A stretch of DNA of 64,000 nucleotides from Alternaria dauci (Eukaryota; Ascomycota; Dothideomycetes; Pleosporales; Pleosporaceae): contig NC_091276.1 of the NCBI RefSeq assembly GCF_042100115.1, forward strand, positions 2,728,001 to 2,792,000. Direction: 5' to 3'. Shown here one piece after another: positions 22,501 through 32,699 of this stretch (position 1 is the stretch's first letter; the number at the start of each line of letters is the position of its first letter). Below the pieces are notes generated by a model. That model saw nothing but the letters and a program-made list of their open reading frames with translations, was not told the DNA's origin and ran no database searches. The position numbers and the translations under genes were made by a program.

Positions 22501-25500
22501 CGCTTCGTCAAATCTTCTCTGCTGAGAATGCGACCCTGACATACGTCTCTAGCCTGGTACGGGGTCAAGATGATACCGAATCAGTGTACAATGCCGTCGG
22601 AAATCTCTGGAGAAACAACGTCCATGTCGATCTGAGTGCTCTTTACCCTACTGGCTCAGTGCTGACTGATCTTCCAACCTACTCTTGGGATCATTCGGTC
22701 AAGTTCTGGGATGAAAGTCGCATGTGCAAAGAGTGGAAGAGCCGAGAGTTTCTTCCACACGAAACACTAGGCGTACGGTTGCCCGGAAGCAGCCACCTTA
22801 TGCCTACTTGGAGGAAGGTCTTGCGCCTCAGCGACGTACCTTGGATACGTGATCATGTTATTGGCTCCGACACCGTTTTTCCGGCTGTTGGGTACCTCTC
22901 TATGGCAGGAGAAGCTATCAGGCAGCTTACAGGGCGCTCTGATTACTCTATCCGCGATTTTGCGATTCGTAGTGCCATGATTGTCAATGACACCCGACCC
23001 GTCGATATTGTCACTACTTTCAAGCGCACAAAAGTCACCACGACGATCGAGACCGATTGGTATGACTTCCGCGTCACTTCGTTCAACGGCTCCACTTGGA
23101 GCGAGCACTGCTCGGGCCAGGTAAAATCAGGTCCAGCTCGTCCAAATATGCTGCCAGACCCTCAGCCCGAATATCTACGAAAGGTGTCTGCAGAGGGTTG
23201 GTACAGAATTCTGGAGAGAATCGGCTTCAGCTACGGTCCTACCTTCAGAAATATGCGAGCCATCTCAGCGAATCCGATCGGACACGAAGCAGTGTGCACT
23301 GTGGAAAACATTGTGGATGAAACGTCGTCCTTCTACGAAGTGCATCCCCGCATTTTGGACAATCTTCTCCAGCCCATGACCGTCTCTATGTATCAAGGCA
23401 ACCCGGCACAGTTCAACCAACTTAGTATGCCCACATACATCTCAGAAGTCTACATCTCGGGTGGTATGAAGGAGATCAAAGTGACAACAAAGGCGTGGCA
23501 AGACTTGATGGGAGCCTGGTGTGGAGGTTCATTCGGCACTGCTGACGGCAAGCTTGTCTGTGAGATGAGGGGTCTCAAGTTTTCGCCGTTGGGCGAAAGC
23601 GCAGAGCAAAACGAGGAGCTGAAGCATACAGTCCAAGCTGTTTGGAAGCCCGACATTGATCTTTTGAATCTGGACAATCTGGTTCGTACGCCAATCGACA
23701 TGGCAGATTATACTCCCGCACTTGAGGAGTATTTCTTCCTCCGTGCCCTCGATACAGTCAAGATCATGGCGGCTGTTGAGGAAGTGAAGTTACCCCATGG
23801 AAAGAAGTTCCGAACATGGCTCAATTCCTATGTCGACAAGGTATCCCGAGGGGACCACGTTGTTCTCCCCGAGGGCCCTCAACTGGCTTCATTGTCTGAA
23901 AATAAGCGCAATTATCTGATCCGTGAGCTGCAAGACCATTTGAGATCGAATCAGTGGACGCGCACGATGGAAACAGCGATCAGAAGGGTGCATGAGAACT
24001 CAAAGGGCCTCCTTGAAGGAACTGCAGAGAACATTGTTTACCTCATGGAGGACAATATCCTGATGCAGATCTACGCCTTTTTCAACGTCTGTTGGGATTA
24101 TTCTCCTCTTCTGCAGGTTCTTGGTCATTGTAAGCCAACAATGAAGATCCTCGAGATTGGGGCGGGCACGGGAGGCACCACAATGAACTTGCTACAAGGC
24201 CTCATTTCCGAATTTGGAGAGCGTCTGTACTCCAAGTACAGCTACACAGACATTTCATCTGGATTCTTCGTAGCCGCGAAAGAGCGTTTCAAAGACTACC
24301 AGGGCATTGAGTATTCAGTTCTTGACATTAGCAAGGACCCGCTGACGCAAGGATTTGAAGAGGGCTCGTACGATCTCATTGTTGCAGCAAACGTTCTTCA
24401 TGCGACGCCTTCCATACAAGACACCCTATCGCGGGTGAAGAAGCTGTTGCACCCCAAGGGCCGCTTGATGCTTCAGGAGATGGATATGCCCGCCAAGTGG
24501 GTCAACTTCATCATGGCTGGTTTCTCTGGTTGGTGGCTTGGTGAAGAAGACGGTCGCGCGGATGAGCCATATATTGCTCCAGAGAGATGGGATATCGAGC
24601 TCAAGGCCGCTGGCTTCACTGGTGTTGATGCGAAATGGTACGATAGCACGCCGCCATTTCAGGTCTCCGCCACCATTATCTCTTCACTTGTCCAGGCAAA
24701 ACCAGCCAAGAAGAGTGTTTCCTTTTTGTACCGTGGAACTTTTGACGCAAGGCTAGAATCGTACCGGAACGCTTTCGAAGCCAGTGGTCACTCGGTTCAG
24801 CCAGTACCCTTTGGAAGCCCCCTCCCAATCGATCAAGATGTCGTCTCTTTCTTGGAGCTTGAATTGCCTTTCTTCCACGACATAAAACGCTCCGAGTTTG
24901 AGCGCTGGGTTGAGATGGTTGGCAAAATAGGCACAGAGAAATGGCTCTGGATCACGCGAACATCGTCCATGGGCGCAAAGGAGCCTGGTTACTCCATGTC
25001 GCTCGGGTTCGCGCGTACCCTCCGCTCAGAGAAGAAGACCAGCATCACGACTCTTGAGGTTGACGACGTTGACGCTCCTGATGTTTCACAGAAGGTCGTT
25101 GTCCTCTATGAAAAGATCAACAACGGACCACCAGACGATGACATGGAGCCTGACTTTGAATATGCGATCAAGAACGGAGTTCTTCATCTGCCGAGGTATC
25201 ATTGGATCTCCGTCAAGGACGAGCTAGAAAAAGCTACCGAAGATGTCGAGAACAAGTATCTCTGCATCGGGCAGAAGGGCTCCTTGAACAGCCTGCGTTG
25301 GGAGAATAATGAGGCTGTCAGTCGACCATGTCGGGGCGACGAGATTGCTGTCCGCCCGCACACAGTGGGCGTGAACTTCAGAGTAAGTTCAAGTGGTTAA
25401 TTCTTCGAAACGATGACTAAGAATACCTAGGATATCGTCCAAACTTCAGGCCTGATTGACAGCAGCGATCTGGGATCAGAATGTTCGGGTGTTGTGACTG

Positions 25501-27496
25501 AGGTCGGGCCAGACGTTACAGACTTCAAAGTCGGCGATCGTGTCTTCGCCATGGTCTCTTATTCCTACGCGAACCGTGTGGTCAACAGCGCCAAGCTCTT
25601 TGCCAAAATTCCAGACAATTTGAGCATGGAGGACGCCGCCACGATGCCTTGCACTTATCTGACGGTGCTATTTGCATTGCGACATGCTCGGCAGCTGCAA
25701 AAAGATCAGAGTATTCTGATTCACTCCGCTGCTGGAGGTGTGGGCATCTCAGCCATTCAAATTGCGAAGATGATTGGTGCCAAGGTAATGACTCTACGAG
25801 ACTCTCTTTTACTGCTTCTGACTCTTTACAGATCTTCGCTACAGTTGGCAATGAAGAAAAGGCCAAGTTCCTGACCGACAACTTCGGGATCCCACGCGAG
25901 CAAATTTTCGACTCCCGCAGCAACGCATTCCGCACAGAGATCCTCGCAGCAACCAACGGACGCGGCGTAGATATTGCTCTCAATTCTCTCGCTGGCGAGC
26001 TCTTGCACGAAACATGGCAGTGCATTGGCGACTTTGGCGCAATGATTGAGATCGGAAAGCGTGACTTCTACGGGCACGGAAAACTAGACCTCGTCGGCTT
26101 CACGGACAATCGCAGCTTCATCGGTCTGGATGCTCACCACATCCAGCACACGCGGCCGGAGTTGTGTGGAAAGCTACTTTGCGACATTGCGCAGCTATAT
26201 TCCGAAGGTCACGTTCATCCGATACGGCCAATCAAGAACTTTGGCGTAGCAGAGATTGCGGATGCGTTCCGATATATGCAGCAAGGTACACACATAGGCA
26301 AGATCACGGTGACTATGCCTCAGGATCCGCAGGCTTTCAACGAGATTGCCTGCAAGAAGCATCATCCTAAACTCGACATTCATCCCGATTGTTCGTATTT
26401 GCTGGTTGGTGGCCTGGGAGGTATCGGTCGCTCGATCGCTCGGTCACTCGCTCTTAATGGGGCGAAACACCTCATGTTTATCTCTCGGTCGGGAAGATCT
26501 GCAAAGAATGAGCACTTTCTCCAAGAGCTTGAGGTCCTCGGATGCTCTGCTCAAGTCGTGGCAGGATCAGCTGCGGATTTGGACGTGGTAGAGCTTGCGG
26601 TCTCAACTGCTAAAATGCCTATCCGCGGTGTCATCCAACTTGCCATGGTGTTGCATGATCAAGCCATCGAATCGATTTCCTGGGACGCATGGAAGGCAGC
26701 CACTGAGCCCAAAGTCGCCGGTACCTGGAACCTACACAACGCACTTCAAGACCTTGATTTCTTCGTCATGTTTTCTTCCATCAGCGGCTTGATGGGCCAA
26801 TTTGGTCAAGCAAACTACGCATCAGCAAACAGCTTCCTTGACGCTTTTGCGCAGTACCGCCACAGTCTCGGGCTGCCCGCTTCAGTCATCGATTTAGGCG
26901 TCATGGAAGATGTGGGCTTCGTCGCCGAAGCCGAAAGTTTGCTCGATTACTTCAAGTCACAGTCATCCGTCACGCTGACTGAGAAGGAAATCTTCGATAT
27001 CGTGAGGCTCGCCATGTCCCGCTCCAGTCCTACACTAGGTTGGAAAGGGGATGGCTTCTCAAACCCGAGCCAATTTGCTCCAGGCGTCCGCACTACCCTC
27101 TCATTGTACGATCCCAACAACCGTATCATCTGGAAGGCCGACCGCCGTTTTGCTATCGCGCGGACACATGATGTGGAGAACACTTCCTCATCCTCTACGT
27201 CATCCAACCTCAAGGCTTACGTATCCGGCCTGAGTTCTGCGGCTGCCGAGAACGTAGAATATGTGGCCCAGGAAATCGGCAAGACGCTATTTGGATTTCT
27301 CATGCGGAACGTCGAAGACATGGATCTTGACGAGTCGTTGCGCTCGATTGGACTGGATAGCTTAGTCGGCATTGAACTGAGGAATTGGGCGAAGCAGCAA
27401 CTTGGGTATGAGATCAGCATTCTCGAGATCATGCAGAGCACCCTCAGAGACATGGCGAAAGGCGCTATAGAGGCTGTGCTTAGTACGCGAGTATAA
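19575..27496 (+). CDS. Highly reducing polyketide synthase KS-AT-DH-MT-ER-KR-ACP
   Basis: Eleven exons: 19575-19657, 19704-20191, 20241-20280, 20330-20849, 20904-21027, 21078-21190, 21248-21692, 21745-22194, 22246-25382, 25431-25784, 25832-27496, about 2472 aa. KS: Cys211 in KTGCSAAL, His349 in ECHGTGT, His384 in NIGH. AT: Ser651 in GHSSGE. DH: His958 and Asp1126 in ILDNLLQ. C-methyltransferase: LEIGAGTGG near 1390. ER: AAGGVG near 1902. KR: GGLGGIG near 2111 and Tyr2247. ACP: Ser2428 in GLDSL. All domains keep their key residues, so the chain could be methylated and fully reduced. There is no release domain. Intron 7 (21693-21744) begins with GC, in the context G|GCAAGTAAG. The start is uncertain: ATG 19588 with no first intron is also open. 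Confidence 0.95.
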
Positions 27497-28165
27497 ATCA
27501 GAGTTACTATTAGCTAGCTTGGAAAAATTATACCGCTATCCCACACATCGCACATCCTGTCCACGGGCGAAGACGATGCATGAAGGTGCTGACACCTCTT
27601 GCGGTTAACAACAGACCATGGCACAATTCAACCGTGGTGATTTTATGTTGGTGATTTCATAGTGGGGACGTTACCTATAGTGGTGATGTTATCGTGGTGA
27701 TTTTATAGCGGCTCCTCGGCCCTGATCGTATCGAACAATTCTCGTTCTAAGCCCCACGTCATTTGCATATAGCGAGGATCTGCTGCCCCACTTGTTGCTA
27801 CACACCTTGCATCGCGCTGTCGCACCACCGTGTTGCGCCTTGAAGCCCTCAGCCTATAGAATGTGCTCACGCGCAACGATGCCGTCTCAGCCTTGCACCG
27901 CCCTCTCCGATGAACGCCATGGCGCATGCGGGCTGCGTCTGCTGCCTTGAGTGTCGAGGATGCAGCCTGCTCCAACAATTAGCCGCCAGGGGTCAATCTC
28001 CCTTCCTCAACTCTCTGTTGGCGTTCGCAATAAGCTCGACAGCTACGAGCTCTACGCCTTGCATACGAAAGTCACTTTCTAGTATCTACCGTTCCTTTGC
28101 CTGACCTCTCGCGACCCTCCGAGGCTCTCCTGTACCACCCGCACGCGTGAGGCGGAGTAAGCAAG
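27497..28165. other. Spacer between PKS and NLR-like gene
   Basis: About 670 bp holding the PKS 3' end, a patch of short degenerate repeats (27634-27706) and the upstream region of the NLR-like gene. No coding frame with recognisable content is seen. It is the right-hand edge of the biosynthetic island. Confidence 0.55.
27634..27706 (+). repeat. Degenerate tandem GTGGTGATTTTAT repeats
   Basis: The 13-mer GTGGTGATTTTAT occurs exactly at 27634-27646 and 27694-27706, 60 bp apart, with variants between them (a TTGGTGATTTCAT-like copy at about 27648 and GTGGTGATGTTAT at about 27680). It lies 140-210 bp after the PKS stop. Function unknown. Confidence 0.75.
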
Positions 28166-31100
28166 ATGCGGCTACTGCGCAAGACCGACGACGGGAAGCT
28201 CGAGTTTACAGGAGACATCATTCTCAAGGAGAATATCCCCCGCTATGCAATCCTCTCGCACACTTGGGGACAACAAGAGGTTCTCTTTAGTGATATAAAC
28301 AGCTTGGATGGCACGGGAAATAGGGATGCGAGAAAGAAAGACGGGTGGAAGAAAATTGACTTTTGCGCGCAGCAGGCAAAGAGCGACGGCCTGGAATACT
28401 TCTGGGTAGACACATGCTGCATCGACAAGGCCAATCACACGGAGCTTTCGGAGGCGATCAACTCGATGTTTTGCTGGTACCAGAGAGCGGACAAGTGCTA
28501 CGTCTTCCTCTCGGACGTGGAGGGCAAGTCATCAGAGGGCGATGACAGGTCATCATCGAGATGGAAGGCAGCTTTCAGGGCGAGCAGGTGGTTCAGCTGA
28601 GGCTGGACGCTGCAAGAGCTTCTGGCTCTGCGTACCGTTGAGTTCTTCTCCAAAGACGACGCATGGTTGGGCGACAAAGAGTCGCTTAGGCAGACGATAC
28701 ACGAGATTACGCAGATACCTATCGAGGCTCTGACAGGGAGTGATCTTTCTAAATTCGACATCAATGAACGGTTCTCTTGGGCATAAAATCGCCAGACGAC
28801 ACGCGAGGAAGATGGTGCATACTGTCTGTTAGGTATATTCGGCTGCTACCTTCCGCTGATCTATGGCGAAGGCAAGAAAAGAGCATTGGAGCGACTAAGG
28901 AAGGAGATGCCAGAGGTGTTAGAGAGGCTCAGCAAGATCCGCTGCTGGCTTACGGCGCCAGACCCGTCTGCAAACTATCACAAAGCGCAGAAGCAGCGGT
29001 AGGCTGATACCGGGCTCTGGCTGCTGAACAGCGCACATTTTGAAAATTGGAAGCAGGATGCAGCGTCACGACTGTGGCTGTATGGAATACTAGGATGCGG
29101 AAAGACCATCCTGAGCTCTACTATCATTGAGTATTTACAGCAGCACTGCAACGATGACGTTAATAAAGTAATAGTCTACTTCTACTTTGACTTCAACGAT
29201 TCGCAGAAATAGGACCTAGAGCTGATGCTTCGCTCGTTGCTTTACCAGCTCCTGCAGCACTTGGTAACGACATGCGAGGGCGTCGACACTTTATTCTTGT
29301 CCTGTTAGAACAGAAATAGACAGCTATTACTGTACGAACTTCTTGATGTGATCCCGCAAGTGATAAAGAAGTTTACACATGTCTATGTTGTTCTTAACGC
29401 GCTCGATGAGTGTACACAACGCCTGGAATTGATAACTATGCTTAAATCAGTCATTGAATGGAAGGTTGATATGATACATCTGCTCCTGACTAGTCAGAAA
29501 GAGAGGGACATAGAAATGTCCCTGGAGAGTCGTATTAAACAAGACAATGTTATTGGTCTCTAGAGGGACGTAGTGGACAAAGACATATCATGATACGTTT
29601 GAGATAGGCTGCAAAGCGACAACGCCCTGGCGAAATGGAATAAGGATGCAAATATCAGGCAAGAGATCGAGACAGCACTGATGCAAAAAGCTGGCGGAAT
29701 GTATGTGTACCTACGAATTATTTAATGAGTTTAATCTAATAATAGCTTAGGTTCTGATGGGCTGTATGTTAGCTTGACATGCTGGCAAAGTGTCGCAATC
29801 TAGCGATGCTGCGTAAGTCGCTCGCTAGTCTGCCGCTAACTTTGGATCAAATATACGATCGCATTCTTGCTTCTATAAGCGAAGAAGACTGCGTGTACGT
29901 AATACGCATCTTGCGGTGGTTGACCTTCTCTGAAGAGCCGCTTAATGTTGAAGAAGTTGCTGAAGTCGTTGCACTTGATGTTACGCGCGAGCCAGTATTT
30001 GACCGTGATGAAGTACTAATAGACCCGCTAGAAGTGCTTGACATCTGTTCTAGTTTAGTTACTGTTACTGGTACAGCAGAGAAGCGAAAAAATGGATATG
30101 GACGATTAGCTGACCCACGGATTTTCAGCCTAGCACACTACTCAGTCCAAGAGTACCTTGTGTCAGACAGGATCAAACAAGGGCCAGCGAAACAGTATCA
30201 CATGCAAGAGGCTGAAAGCCATGAAGCGATCATGGGAGGATGTATTGGGTACTTGAAACAGTTCAAAGAACCGATATCCGACGCACAGTTAGACATTTCC
30301 ACGCTCGCAATATACTCAGCAGAGCACTGGATCTCGCATTTTGAGAAGGCAGGAGAAGAGAAGGAAAGCGTATTCCGGCTAGCGATGAGTGTTTTCTCGA
30401 TGGACAACCCAGCATATATCAGTTGGCTGGAGTTGTATGATTCAGACCACAAATATCTGCCCTTGCAACGTGCGTTGAATGACATAGCACAACCGCTCTA
30501 TTACGCGTCGTTATTGAGCTTGAGTAGGATTACGGAATTCCTGTTAGAACAAGGTGCCGATGTCAATGCGCAGGGTGGAATTTACAGGAATGCGCTCATG
30601 GCAGCTTCTGCTCGAGGTTACACAGCGGTGGCTAAGTTGCTTATTGATGCCGGTATAGACATCAACTGCGCTTATAAATATGTGGGCACTCCGCTATGCG
30701 TAGTTTCACAACGGGGTCTCAAGGCAATAGTCAAGTTGCTAATCGACGCGGGCGCTGACGTTAATGCGACTATGCCTAATTGGTATCCGCGTAACGCACT
30801 CCAGGCTGCTATCGAAGACGGACATGAAGCCACGATTGCGTTATTGCTTGAACGAGGTGCGTACTGTGGTTTGGACGAGAAATTAAAAGGTCCCATTCAC
30901 TATGCTGCTAATAGTGGACGGTGCACACCGTCAATCATTACTATTTTGCAGCAACATGGCGCTTCTCTGGACTCGATCGATGCCAATAACATGACGCCGC
31001 TCCATTATTGTGTTATATCTGGCAATCAGCCGATAGCAAAATATCTCCTTGATGCAGGGGTGTCGATCGACATAGGAGTTCAGCGAAAGTCGTGGCCTAG

Positions 31101-32463
31101 GGATTGCGACGCATCAAGTCTCGATCACCAAATGGAGACCATGCATCCGAATTGGGAAGCCATGGCAGGTAGCCTGACTCCCCTACATTTGGCAGCCTTG
31201 ATCGGCAATCCTACAATGACCCAGTTTCTTCTCGATCACGGCGCTAATCCCAATGCTCTTTCTGAGTATGGTGAGACCCCTCTGCATCTTAATCTGCGCG
31301 GAACACTCTATGGAACGGAATACGAAGATAGCTGGACGGATATAAAACTCAGGGCGAAATCCAGGTTGGTGAGAAAACACTTCTACACGAATCACATTCA
31401 TGCAGACCGCTCGGCTGCCGCGTCTGCACGTGGTAGAAGATTGGATATGTTGCTGGCACATCCCAAAACTTCCACTGCAGCAAGGGACTGCACAGGTGCA
31501 AACCTCCTGCACTACATTGAATATGGAACCCCAGAAACTGTGGCCTTGGTTCAGAGGGTTTTATCACGAGGAGCGGACCCGTCGTGCGTCGACTCGAGCC
31601 AACAAAGCCCACTGCACCTTGCTAGCAAAGCTGGTGATACTGAGTCAGTTCGAGCCCTGATCAGTGCGGGTGCCAAGGTATCGCTGACTGATGAACGCGG
31701 CCTCAATGCAATCCATTACGCAGCTCAAAGTGGAAGTCTCGATACCATCATCGCCATCCTTGAGACCGAAGACGCAAAGTCAGTCAAGTTATTACTATCG
31801 AAGGACGGGAGCGGTCGCAATGTGTTCCACCATATTGGATTCCAGCGCTCTGAAAGCCAAGTTGAGGTGATACAATGGCTACTTGACCAAGGAGCGAATA
31901 TTACAGAACTTGATACTTTGGGGAATCCCCCCCTAGCAAGCATGATCAAGAGGTGCAGTTTGTCGATAGATATCGAGGTTTTCAAGGTGTTCCTCGAGTA
32001 TAAGGAAAACGCGTTATTTGTCAATGACGACGGACAGACCCTTGGACACCTGTGTGCTGAAAGTCCCGATCTTAGGGTCGATTTACTGCAAGTACTCAGC
32101 GCCTACGATGTCAACTTAGCGATGAAGGATCATGATGGAAGGACTGTTCTACACTATGCGGCTATGAATGGCGCTGTCACTATCCAATCGCTGGACTTTC
32201 TCGTCAATAACATCGGCATTCAAGCAGGTGAAAAGGACACATTTGGTCGCACAGCTTTGGATTACGCTTTGGAATCGGCCGCGAAAAACGACTATGGCGG
32301 AAACGAGAGTGATGGTTACAGTGGAAGTGATAGCGACGGCGATATCGACATCGATGGCGATGATGACAGTGGCATCGATAGTGACAGTGGCAGTTGTATC
32401 TCTGACCGTTGGGAAAGGACCAGAGACATATTGTTGGAGCATCAAGCCGATCACATGAACTAA
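28166..32463 (+). pseudogene. HET-NACHT-ankyrin NLR-like gene with ten premature stops
   Basis: One continuous frame runs from the ATG at 28166 to 29706, then a GT-AG intron (29707-29750), then on to the stop at 32463. Order: HET domain (RYAILSHTWG, FWVDTCCID, GWTLQEL), linker, NACHT NTPase (P-loop GILGCGKT at about 29080-29105; Walker B-like VLNALDEC), then many ankyrin repeats and an acidic Asp/Ser/Gly tail. Stops interrupt the frame at 28598, 28784, 29000, 29210, 29306, 29561, 29591, 29600, 29755 and 29770, with no frameshift. Every one is a single C-to-T change from CGA, CAG or CAA. From 29779 an 894-codon frame is fully open. Fungal HET-NLRs mediate vegetative incompatibility or immune-like sensing. 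As read here it cannot make a full-length receptor, but the ankyrin half could be expressed alone. Confidence 0.85.
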
Positions 32464-32612
32464 TCAGATGCTCATTCGCTCAGCTTTCCGAGTATATGTG
32501 AGACCTATCAATCTGACCCTTTCTCCCCTAGATCTACCCAGGTGACCACCCCGCAGACCTCAGCTGAGCACCTTGAACGGCTTACTTTGAATGCTCATTG
32601 GGCCGGACCGTC

Positions 32613-32620
32613 TATAAATA
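32613..32620 (+). promoter_or_regulatory. Candidate TATA box of the HET gene
   Basis: TATAAATA lies 80-87 bp upstream of the ATG at 32700, a sensible distance for a fungal core promoter. Supported by sequence and position only. Confidence 0.5.
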
Positions 32621-32699
32621 GATCTCGGTTAAGTACAGATATGCAAGTTTGCACAGCCCACATTAGGGCGTTCTGCTCAGCCTTGGCATGGTAGCCTAG

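Noticed and set aside
28598..29772. RNA editing as a rescue of the NLR stops
   Set aside because: Editing of TAG or TGA to TGG would give Trp, while the neighbouring consensus expects Gln or Arg at these places; decay is simpler.
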